This document shows, one piece after another, positions 10,701 through 19,000 of a stretch of DNA of 64,000 nt. Under the pieces are notes generated by a model. It made no database searches, was not told the origin of the DNA, and worked only from the letters and a program-made list of their open reading frames with translations. The position numbers and the translations under genes were made by a program. Source of the DNA: Candidatus Poseidoniaceae archaeon. GTDB taxonomy: Archaea; Thermoplasmatota; Poseidoniia; Poseidoniales; Poseidoniaceae. The DNA is taken from assembly GCA_949372645.1 (NCBI GenBank), contig CASIAP010000005.1:160615-224614 (forward strand), given 5' to 3'. Every line of letters begins with the position of its first letter. Position 1 is the first letter of the stretch.

Positions 10701-12304
10701 CCATAGTTATTGTGACCCCAGCATTTCAAAGTGCCATCATCAAGCACTGCACAAGTATGAGCGCCACCTAAACTCACCGATACGGCTGTTCTTCCTGTTC
10801 CCAAGTCAACGGTTTGTGGCGTAGTTTGTTGTGTTGTTGAACCGATGCCAAGTTGGCCATAGTAATTCTGACCCCAGCATTTCAAACTGCCATCATCAAG
10901 CACTGCACAAGTATGATATTGACCTAAGCTGACACTTTGAATTGGCGTGGGGATTGCTCTACCTAATAGTACAGGTAACACCATCGCGTTTGAGATACTA
11001 CTACCAAGTTGGCCATAAGAATTCTGACCCCAGCATTTCAAAGTGCCATCATCAAGCACTGCACAAGTATTATAGGTACCTAAACTCACCAAAACGGCTG
11101 TTCTTCCTGTCCCCAGAGTAACGGTTTGTGGCGTAGTTTGTGTTGTTGTTGAACCGAGGCCAAGTTGGCTTTGAGAATTGTGACCCCAGCATTTCAAAGT
11201 GCCATCATCAAGCACTGCACAAGTATGAGCGCCACCTAAACTCACCGATACGGCTGTTCTTCCTGTTCCCAAGTCAACGGTTTGTGGCGTAGTTTGTTGT
11301 GTTGTTGAACCGATGCCAAGTTGGCCATAGTAATTCTGACCCCAGCATTTCAAACTGCCATCATCAAGCACTGCACAAGTATGACCGTAACCTAAACTCA
11401 CCGAAACGGCTGTTCTTCCTGTTCCCAAGTCAACGGTTTGTGGCGTAGTTTGGGATGTTGTTGAACCGATGCCAAGTTGGCCTTGAGAATTCTGACCCCA
11501 GCATTTCAAACTGCCATCATCAAGCACTGCACAAGTATGATATTGACCTAAACTCACCGATACGGCTGTTCTTCCTGTTCCCAGAGTAACGGTCTGTGGC
11601 GTATTTTGGTTTGTTGTTGAACCGAGGCCAAGTTGGCCAAAGACATTGTAACCCCAGCATTTCAGAGTGCCATCATCAAGCACTGCACAAGTATGAGAGG
11701 TACCTAAACTCACCGAAACGGCTGTTCTTCCTGTTCCCAAGTCAACGGTCTGTGGCGTAGTTTGTTGTGTTGTTGAACCGATGCCAAGTTGGCCATAATT
11801 ATTCCAACCCCAGCATCTCAAACTGCCATCATCAAGCACTGCACAAGTATGATATTGACCTAAACTCACCGATACGGCTGTTCTTCCTGTTCCCAAGTCA
11901 ACGGTCTGTGGCGTAGTTTGGGTTGTTGTTGAACCGATGCCAAGTTGGCCATAGTAATTGTAACCCCAGCATTTCAAAGATGTATCAAGTAAGATCAAGC
12001 ACATACTATTACCGACCGATACTTTTCCATCGGCGTTTATTTCGTCTGGAGTAAAATACATTCCTTCTACATTTGAATGAATGTCATACGAACCAGAGGA
12101 AGTATTCCCGGTTAACGACGTTAGAATCAACGCTTTGTGTCCTGCTGTCAAATTAACAGTAGCATTTGAAGATACTGTTTGGATTGTAACTTCGGGTTCA
12201 AGGGTGAACTCATCCCATGATTGCATCGTAGCACTCATACTGATGGTGGCCATCAAGAACGACAGCAGAATGGCTTGGTACTTGCTACGAGCCTTGTCCT
12301 CCAT
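7373..12304 (-). CDS. Giant RCC1/He_PIG surface protein, N-terminal part (same gene as 1414-7380)
   Basis: 1,643 residues from an ATG at 12304. The start carries a signal peptide (AILLSFLMATISMSATMQS) and has a TATA-like box about 26 nt upstream. Next come fourteen RCC1 repeats (about 11990-9890), most of 52 residues with the core HTCAVLDDGSLKCWG. Repeats 7 and 14 have divergent ends, as expected for two seven-bladed propellers in tandem. Then come He_PIG domains, seven strongly diverged RCC1 repeats (about 9310-8290), more He_PIG domains, and two RCC1 repeats before the frame ends at 7373. Removing one base near 7396 joins this to the downstream frame: 10,890 bases, 3,629 residues plus stop. 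The paired cysteines in each blade could form disulfides, as in other extracellular RCC1 proteins. Either the gene is broken or the base is an error. Confidence 0.88.
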   Translation of the reverse strand: MEDKARSKYQAILLSFLMATISMSATMQSWDEFTLEPEVTIQTVSSNATVNLTAGHKALILTSLTGNTSSGSYDIHSNVEGMYFTPDEINADGKVSVGNSMCLILLDTSLKCWGYNYYGQLGIGSTTTQTTPQTVDLGTGRTAVSVSLGQYHTCAVLDDGSLRCWGWNNYGQLGIGSTTQQTTPQTVDLGTGRTAVSVSLGTSHTCAVLDDGTLKCWGYNVFGQLGLGSTTNQNTPQTVTLGTGRTAVSVSLGQYHTCAVLDDGSLKCWGQNSQGQLGIGSTTSQTTPQTVDLGTGRTAVSVSLGYGHTCAVLDDGSLKCWGQNYYGQLGIGSTTQQTTPQTVDLGTGRTAVSVSLGGAHTCAVLDDGTLKCWGHNSQSQLGLGSTTTQTTPQTVTLGTGRTAVLVSLGTYNTCAVLDDGTLKCWGQNSYGQLGSSISNAMVLPVLLGRAIPTPIQSVSLGQYHTCAVLDDGSLKCWGQNYYGQLGIGSTTQQTTPQTVDLGTGRTAVSVSLGGAHTCAVLDDGTLKCWGHNNYGQLGIGSTTQQTTPQTVDLGTGRTAVSVSSGSSHTCAVLDDGSLKCWGRNSLGQLGIGSTTQQTTPQTVDLGTGRTAVSVSLGYGHTCAVLDDGSLKCWGYNYYGELGIGSTTQQTTPQTVTLGTGRTAVSVSLGQYHTCAVLDDGSLKCWGDNSHGQLGLGSTTTQTTPQNVTLGTGRTAVSVSLGQYHTCAVLDDGSLKCWGKNSQGQLGLGSTTSQTTPQTVDLGTGRTAVSVSLGYGHTCAVLDDGSRKCWGHNSYGQLGIGSLSYVYVPQIEGIFFFTYNPYFPLFVTDSNSWHGIPKEIGLLNLDVWYNTSSSTNFHRIQVNISPTITYSADSFVFTINQSTSITPTGFSCEACTLSISPQLPQGMEFNSSNAVISGTPTEVTFNKTYTVSTQNYSGYWEVPLSLEIVDNIPEISTTSTSLHFIKGFRNQSNDLSNIGGSITSSSLDPSIVGLLTNNGNNENLLLNSNGVCSIVSSGLNCWGDDFTHSPDTFFPYNQSAIIDVSLSPTNVCVVNSNSDVKCMGEHNYGQINGSIGTNDSLQFIEATFSSTVPIVQVATSMNEICVLDAVNDLFCQGSSDYSISQHSYGQITQLDSGDSHFCILTIYESLYCWGNNQNYAIGTGQSATGTETTIPVMVDLGTGYTALDFDTGQKHTCAVRNDGSILCWGTGTSGQIGNGYSVNQLSPQIVDSPSWASYSNVSVGYSHTCAMVDEGGIMCWGDNSHGQLGDGTTINRLSPVNVTIIPSWMNAVDVFAGSDGTCVVDELGGIWCWGDNSGQKLGLNSTIQTATTPQPVRFTHSSALVGAFSMGALTGAPLASQPMTIHRLYTNNSGGSDDVNITITVGIAADYPNTQLNLVRNTSNLNISPTLSGGPYQFSVHPSLPLGMYIGVNNGTIWGTPTVPQTLTEHTIFIENTSGWDEVILEIRVLDILANISYPSSSYTFIRNRSIGNLNLSNLDGGNVDTISISPQLPIGLSLENRTQTAAIVSLGTSHTCAVLDDGSLKCWGYNYYGELGIGSTTTQTTPQTVDLGTGRTAVSVSLGGAHTCAVLDDGTLKCWGHNNYGQLGIGSTTQQTTPQTVDLGTGRTAVSVSLGSISYLCSA
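9890..11995 (-). repeat. Fourteen 156-bp RCC1 repeat units
   Basis: Fourteen occurrences of the CWGxN block can be counted, most in units of 156 bp. The seventh, near 10920-11030, has a divergent end (SSISNAMVLPVLLGR), and so does the last, near 9890, which splits the array into two sets of seven. Nucleotide identity to the 6690-7740 array is very high, including silent sites. Confidence 0.92.
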
Positions 12305-12325
12305 GACTTCACTAATATGTGATAG

Positions 12326-12334
12326 TAATAAAGA
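12326..12334 (-). promoter_or_regulatory. TATA-like box of the giant RCC1 gene
   Basis: The minus-strand ctttatta is centred about 26 nt before the ATG at 12304, the spacing of an archaeal leaderless promoter. Confidence 0.5.
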
Positions 12335-12415
12335 ATTAGGCTTGCTTTCAATCTAATTTTATTACAAAAACCATGATAAAAAAGGATTTCAGTCAATTCA
12401 AGCCCTACTCTTTAA

Positions 12416-12476
12416 CTTGATTCAAAGAGAAAAGAACATTACCTGTCTACAAAGAAGTTTACGCATAAATCGAAAT
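12416..12476 (-). repeat. 61-bp direct repeat, copy 2, 3' of the photolyase remnant
   Basis: 57 of 61 positions match 1333-1393, same orientation. It lies about 25 nt after the last stop of the photolyase remnant (12502) and upstream of the giant gene's promoter. Nothing else is evident in 12305-12501 apart from the TATA-like box. Confidence 0.75.
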
Positions 12477-12501
12477 TGAAGAAGCAGGAAACGGTTGAGT
12501 A

Positions 12502-14361
12502 CTAAATCAACCTTGTTTGGCGGGATGTCTTCTTGGTTTCTACAGAAGCATTCATGTCCCAAAGAACCTCGACACTTTGCCATATCGCATGGTCGATTTT
12601 CATCGCCAATGAGCCTTGAAGAGTAGATGAGTTTTGCGAATCGTGTAAAATTGAAACAGTTTCGTCTTGAGGTAATGCGTCAATTGAAGGAATCCCCATT
12701 CGTAGTTTTTCCCTCTATATCTGCAACTGTACTGATTTGTTGAGATTCACACATCGAGGCCACACGCTGTTCCATCCAATGCGGGAACAAACCGTCTGCA
12801 AGTGCATCGAGGTCATGCTCCGTCGGCGAGAGTTCTCGCTCTTTGTAGAAAGAATGTGAACCGTTAACCCATGATCATGGAGCACACGGGCAATACAGGA
12901 GGAGAGAATACCGTTCTCAACAACGTAGTGAGTTGCTTGAATGAGGCTTTGGTTTCGATGAATGTGTGTTCCGTATCTGTCGACATCAAGTCGAGAGGCA
13001 TGTGTGACAACATCTCGTTTACGCACTACGCCCATCACCTGCATTGAAGGGAAAAAGGGACGGTCAAATAATCCATGACACCATTGAATGCCAACTACAG
13101 AGGAAGGGTCCCTTCCATCAAGAGCATACTTGTCATTGAGCATCTGGCCAATATACAGCGAATGCTCCAAAGATTCAGTCCACAGTGGAATCGCTTTACC
13201 CCAGGTCATTCGTAAATTATTGTGTAATTCGCCGTGTCGAAGCAATGAATGTTGACAAAGATTCCATAATTCAAGAGGCGAAGAAGCGTATTCCATCTCA
13301 TGGTCTTTCAACTGAACAACTCGGGGGTCATCAGAGGTTTCTCTCCACGATTGTAATGCCCATTCTGGAAGGTTCGATGAATCATAAGGGTCTGTTGCGG
13401 CATAGATGTGGTGCCACGGATGTTCTCGAAAAATCAGTAATTCGTCAAGATACTTTTCCGCCGATTTCGTGCCAACTGCTGCCGCTTCTCTGGCCACCCG
13501 CATGGGGGAGATGAAACCATAGTGAAAAGCCGCAGAGAGACGAGATACGCCGGTTGGGTCGGCAGCGTTATTTCGCCGCTTAGCATAGCCATTGAGCCCT
13601 TTATCATAGAACTCTTGCCATTTGTGAAGGGCTGCTTTCTCCCCCCCGCGTTCATGCCACACGGGGTGAACTGACGGATCGATAGAACATTCACGTAACA
13701 AACCAAACCGGTTCTTGAGTTGCTTTACGCGCTCAACCACATTGACGGGCTCAAAGGGCAACGGGCCAGTATAGGGTTCTGGGTTGGCCTCGCAAACCGG
13801 CCACGAGGCTTGCAGCCTCTGCTTCCTCAGTCGCTTTGTTGCGTCTCGGAACTTGTACGGCCGGTCTACCGACTTGCCAAACATGGGCATTGGAATCACA
13901 CAGTGGCAATCAACATCGAACACGGGGCAAGCCGCTGAGGCTGCAATCGTCTCAACCCAATCGGTCCATGGTGGTAAAGGGAACAGAGATCGGTGATGAT
14001 GCAACTTGCAGACTGGCTAAACGACTTCATGACGGAGGGCCGATGGCCTTCTCGTGCTACGTGAAGCACATACCGAAGCCCCGCCTTTTCTGCATCCATC
14101 ATCCATGTCAACTGCTGCATCAAGCAACATGTTGTGATGGCGAAGAGATGCGTGTGGATATCGCTCATCAATCCCATGATAGATGAGTAAGGGCAAATCA
14201 TGTTGAGCTGCTATATGCCTACCGACTTCAATTGCCGGGTTCTCATGAAGTCGAAACGAAGACTTCAGCCATACGACCACGGGCCCAGAGCCTTGAGGTT
14301 CAGAAATGCTGTTGCGGTGACGGGTTCGCTCTGACAAATGCGTAGGCCAGTCGTCCATCAT
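12502..14361 (-). pseudogene. Class II CPD photolyase, disrupted by several frameshifts
   Basis: Class II photolyase sequence is spread over several frames. From 14361 to about 14095 the first frame gives the start of the antenna domain (GPVVVWLKSSFRLHENPAIE). From about 14095 to 14000 another frame continues it (AGLRYVLHVAREGHRPSVMK). From about 14000 to 12860 the first frame resumes with the FAD/catalytic domain: YLDELLIFREHPWHHIY, LWNLCQHSLLRHGELHNNLR and LNDKYALDGRDP, typical of class II enzymes. Near 12860 a third frame gives a protein-like tail (SFYKERELSPTEHDLDALAD), and the original frame returns near 12705. The changes come as two compensating pairs. The promoter survives. Decay is favoured because neighbours are mostly intact, but sequencing error in short homopolymers is possible. 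Confidence 0.75.
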
Positions 14362-14382
14362 AGACTTACTACAGTTCGATAC

Positions 14383-14392
14383 AATATATATC
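14383..14392 (-). promoter_or_regulatory. TATA box of the class II photolyase remnant
   Basis: The minus-strand gatatatatt is centred about 27 nt upstream of the ATG at 14361. It is a strong archaeal TATA box retained in front of a gene whose coding frame is broken. Confidence 0.6.
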
Positions 14393-14425
14393 GCTGTTTT
14401 TCCACAGCAGAATTTAAATCTCGAT

Positions 14426-14440
14426 GAGAAGAGAAAAAAC
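14426..14440 (-). terminator. Poly-T terminator after the class I photolyase
   Basis: On the minus strand a GTTTTTTCTCTTCTC tract starts about 18 nt after the stop codon at 14458. T-rich tracts of this kind end transcription in archaea without needing a hairpin. Confidence 0.45.
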
Positions 14441-14457
14441 GGAGGAAAGAACCGGAA

Positions 14458-15951
14458 TCATCCATTTCTTCTTTTTCTGCTCCCATGCACCTCATAGACG
14501 AGGATTGAGCGCTTTTTTACATCGGGCTTACTTTTGGCTGAATATGACTTGCTCACGCCTTCTTTACGAGATGTTTTTTCATCCACTATAGGTGAAGGGT
14601 AATCCGTTCCAATTTCACAAGCGTACAACTCTTGCTGTTCTTGAGTCATCAGCCATGGTTCATGGATAAATTCTGCTGGGACTGATGTCAACTCCGGTAC
14701 CCATTCTCTGATAAAATTCCCTTCCGGATCTTGGTCCTCTGATTGCTTGCGAACAGAATATGCGCGTACGGAATTAATGCCTGTCACGCCTGATTGCATG
14801 TGCACTTGAGACCAATGAATACCGGGTTCATAGTCAAGGAAAAGACGTGCCAGGTGCATTCCAGTGTCCTGCCACGGCAGCCACAGCGTGTAGGATGCAA
14901 CCGACTGAAGCATCGCCCTCATTCTGAAATTTATCCAGCCTGTTGCCGTAAGCGAGCGCATGCATGCATCAAAAAATGGCCAACCAGTTTGACCATTCGC
15001 CCATGCTTGATATCGCCCTTCATCGTGACTTCGTTCGAGATGCCCATCAAGTTCAGGATTGATTGCAATCTCATCCATTGTCGTTTCAAATTCAAGTCTC
15101 TGAATGAAATGACAGTGCCATGCAAGTCTGCTTTGGAATGAACTCAGACTGGATGTCCAACCTCGGTTTTCTGCCGAACGCGGGTTGACTCTCACCTGCT
15201 TTTGTTTTCTTCTGCTGTAGTGCAAGATTTGGCGAATCGTGATGCAGCCTGTACTGATGTATGGTGATAATCGAGAACAGGCTTGCCTTCCTAAAATGGG
15301 ACTTGACATACCAGATCGATATTTTCTACCTCTCTCATCCAAGAATGAAAACAGTACAGATATCGCTGCTTTTTCTCCAGCGATTGGCCGCTCCAATAAT
15401 TCTCGAGGTTTGACTCCGATCTCCTTCGCATCGGGAATACGGTCCGATTTCAAATCGTCAGGTGATTGAATTGAAACTGGCGTACTGATTAATTCACTCT
15501 CGACTCGCGCATCTCTTTGACCCTTCCAATTATCGCGTGATTGCAAACCTCTGATGACCCCATTACTCGGGTATTCGGTAAAGGAAGCTCCATTTTCTTT
15601 ACACCATTTGGTCACTGATTTGTCACGTCCCCATGACCAATTGAGCCCTGTTTCTTCATGACTGAACACGGAAGCAATCTCATATTCTTCATGGAGTTCT
15701 GACAATGTATTCACAACATTTCCAAAGTTAAACAACAACTTTCCACCAAGATGTTCGAGCGATTTACCGAGCGCTCGAGCACAATCCAACTCCCATTGAA
15801 TATGTATTTCAGAAACATCCTTTCGATTCAACCTTTCAGGCTCAATATTGAATAAACAAATAACGGGATGTGGGCTTTTACATGCTTCGGTAAGTGCATG
15901 ATTGTCCGAGACTCTGAGGTCCCGTTTGAACCAGACCACTGAGACAGGCAT
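14458..15951 (-). CDS. phr: Photolyase/cryptochrome family flavoprotein (class I-like)
   Basis: 497 residues, normal for the family. The start MPVSVVWFKRDLRVSDN is the classic antenna-domain opening. The FAD-binding domain carries the family signatures GWPFFDACMRSLTATGWINF, MLQSVASYTLWLPWQ and LARLFLDYEPGIHWSQVHMQ, with N386-type and Trp positions in the expected order. Known members bind FAD and use blue light to repair UV lesions or act as photoreceptors. Repair against signalling cannot be decided from sequence alone. The C-terminus adds a short Lys/Ser-rich tail not needed for the fold. A TATA-like ggcttaatag lies about 27 nt before the ATG. The broken class II enzyme is the next gene downstream, so this may now be the only local photolyase. 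Confidence 0.88.
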   Translation of the reverse strand: MPVSVVWFKRDLRVSDNHALTEACKSPHPVICLFNIEPERLNRKDVSEIHIQWELDCARALGKSLEHLGGKLLFNFGNVVNTLSELHEEYEIASVFSHEETGLNWSWGRDKSVTKWCKENGASFTEYPSNGVIRGLQSRDNWKGQRDARVESELISTPVSIQSPDDLKSDRIPDAKEIGVKPRELLERPIAGEKAAISVLFSFLDERGRKYRSGMSSPILGRQACSRLSPYISTGCITIRQILHYSRRKQKQVRVNPRSAENRGWTSSLSSFQSRLAWHCHFIQRLEFETTMDEIAINPELDGHLERSHDEGRYQAWANGQTGWPFFDACMRSLTATGWINFRMRAMLQSVASYTLWLPWQDTGMHLARLFLDYEPGIHWSQVHMQSGVTGINSVRAYSVRKQSEDQDPEGNFIREWVPELTSVPAEFIHEPWLMTQEQQELYACEIGTDYPSPIVDEKTSRKEGVSKSYSAKSKPDVKKRSILVYEVHGSRKRRNG

Positions 15952-15972
15952 GAAGATAAATCAATTCTACAT

Positions 15973-15982
15973 TCTATTAAGC
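15973..15982 (-). promoter_or_regulatory. TATA-like box of the photolyase gene
   Basis: The minus-strand ggcttaatag is centred about 27 nt upstream of the ATG at 15951, consistent with a leaderless transcript. Confidence 0.4.
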
Positions 15983-16098
15983 CATGTTTCAGTTCCCAGA
16001 CTTGAACAGCAGTTTGAGAGTCGCACCGACCTGCGCTCCATCCGTTACGAACTTTGTTCAAAGTTCGCTAGATGAAATGATTGATCAGTACCCGGAAT

Positions 16099-19000
16099 TT
16101 AACTTTCCCACTTAGTCCAAACTCCATTTGTTCCTGATTGTTTGTACCACGTTAGGCCATTGAACTGAACCCACTCATAACCGTGTTGATCTTGTTGTCC
16201 AACCATCTCTAAAGGGGGTGTTGAGACTGGAGTTTCCGACTGAACAAGTGGAATTTCTGGAAGATAATTTTGTTCAACTGCATTGGATTTAATCACTGGA
16301 GTCGTAAAAGTTTCAGCCTCTATTTGTTGGTTTAAGTTGTTTGGGGCGACGTAATGGCTGCTTTCAATTGGCTGTTGGTAACTTTTCTGTGGAAGTGAAT
16401 CACCATTTCCTTTTCTCCTAAGAATTACAAAGACTGCGCCGGAAATAATCAAAACGAATACTCCAATGATAGAAGAGAGAATAATGACTGAAAAGCCACT
16501 ACTTGATGCAATATCATCCGCATCTGTTACTATTTCTTGGTCATCACTCGAACCTGCATTTTGATTATCTTCATTATCAGTTATATTTCCTTGGTTATCA
16601 TCGTCGTTGGTTTCATTATCAATATTATTATTATCATCTGTCAAATTCTGCAGAGCATTGAGCATTACAGTGTGAGAATATTCTGCTATACCGCTAGACA
16701 CAATAATATCGACACTGTGGGTTCCTTCGGGTATGTTCTCCCAAGTGAGAACGCAATTCTGGTCTATAATCTGACCGGTTATTGGATAACCCAGTCTACA
16801 ATCGTATGTAGTTGCATTTTCCAAAGAAACCAACACATTTACTACAGCTGTTTCTTTCTCAATTCCTTCCCATGGGGTTGAAGTTGCGATAATTCTTACA
16901 ATTGGGACATCCTGAGGGAAAACTGTAATCGTGGGATTGATTGAAGACGATTCTCCTCTCTCGTCAGATACTTCGATAATAAATGTGTACGAGCCAGCGT
17001 TTAATGGAGTCCAGGAGATTCTCCATGTATCAACATCTAAGACCATTCCATTCGGAGAATTCAATAGTTGAATGGAAAGATTATCACCATCAATATCAGT
17101 AGCAGTTATGCCAAATTCGATATATCCTCCTTCTTGTGCAACGATACCAACAATTTCATCAATGATTGGAGGGTTATTTGGTTGGTCATTTACAGTTAGG
17201 TTGTAGGAGTATCTTAACGACACAATCCAATCGGATTCAGCAACTATAGCCACTGAATGGACGCCCACATCTGCTGAAGTGACTGTCATTGACAACTCTC
17301 CAGTTAGTGCATCGATAACCAAGCCATCCGGACCTTCCTCGATTGAATAGGTCAACAAAGCAGGAAGATACCATCCGCGATTAAGTGATTCTATCCAGTG
17401 AACAGCTTCGAAAGTGGTTGAGTAGGTTTCTCCGGCTACTGCTGATTTTGACGGTTCTGTGTAAATCAACGGTTCATAATCGATAAACGCCCATAGCCAA
17501 TAACCTCCACCTTGGCCCTCAATAATAATCTCATATGTCCCGCCTTCAACATCAGCGAATATGAAATAATTATCTGAATTTGGATAAATTATATTCCCGC
17601 TGGGGCCTACTGCCCATGCGGTCAAAGAATATGCGCCTGACAGATTGAAGAGTTCATCGGCTGTTCCCAATGTGATAACAACTGGTAAACCTGGTAAAAT
17701 ATCAACTGCCCAATAATCCAAATCATCTATTACTCCAATCTCTGAAAAAATTATATCGCCAAATGGAAGCATCGGTGATTCTATCGATTCTTCTACGAAA
17801 ACTGAATAATTCGCTCTGCCCGAAAAAGCTTCAATGGTCAAATAGACTTGACCCATCCCCATTTCGTCAATTGAAAGAATGCCGCCTTCAGTAGCGTTAA
17901 ATTCATCGATCACATAGATCGCTTGCGTTATATCATCAGGCACCCATACTGCTGAAATGGAGGCTTCAATCGAACGATCAAAATATATGAAAATATCTTG
18001 AGCCTCTCCATCAAATACTTCCCAACTAAGTATGTCTAACGAGTCTTCTTGACTATCGATCCACCCATAATGAGAACCTTCAGTAAGAGGATTTGCTTCA
18101 ACATAATCATCATCTGGAAGGTGATAACTAGGCAATTCCCAGATGTGGATTTGATAATTCCCGTTGATGATGTGCGGATTTTCATATCCATACAAAGTAA
18201 CACCCACTTCGTGATAACCTGAGTTGCTCGGAGTTACAACTGCCTCAAGAATATTCGAATTTTGTGCAGACTCAGCCATCCACCAATTTGTGTAAGTTAA
18301 ATCTGCCACGTCCATGAAGACGGAGAGAGAATCGTTGTTGTTTTCAGAAGAGATAAAGTCACCAAGTAATTCAACTGTGACTGCATATGTAATCCCCGAA
18401 TACAGGTAGGCCTCATAACATGATGAAGAGTAATCTGGCCCTTGACTAAGGTAAGGGACTAGTTGGTCTGAGACAAGATCTACATCCACAATCAACGTTG
18501 GCGGGTACAGCAAATCGTCTCTGTATTCGTATTCCCAGCATGCAGGGTTATCGTCATTTACGTATGCCGATTCAACGCCAATCCAAGTTTGTGCTTGATA
18601 ATTCCAATTCTCAACCTTTATGCTGAATACATCAGAATGACTTGTTGAAGTGGTTATGGACCATGAATCATCAACGAATGAGGAAGTAAACGTTCCGAGT
18701 ATTGTAGTTCCTGCCTCATCGTAAAGAGTTACGCCATCTATTTCTTCACCGGTAAATTCGATACTAAACAATCGTCCTGGTTCTGCCCTTATTGAATACC
18801 ACTTATGCCCGTATGCATCAACGTAAAATGGTGAGGCTCCATCTTGACCAATGTAAATTGGTGTAGCATTTTCAGGTGTTTCTTGACTAGTAAATTCTTG
18901 TAAAGACCAATTTACAGACTGCAAAATTAGCAATTCCAAATCATAGCGGTTTACTATTGAGGCTGGATCAAAAGCAAAATAAGATAACCGGCCAGTATTT

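Noticed and set aside
9890..11995. CRISPR-like array of regular near-identical repeats
   Set aside because: Repeats are 156 bp, contiguous and in frame, encode RCC1 blades and have no unique spacers. No cas genes are present.
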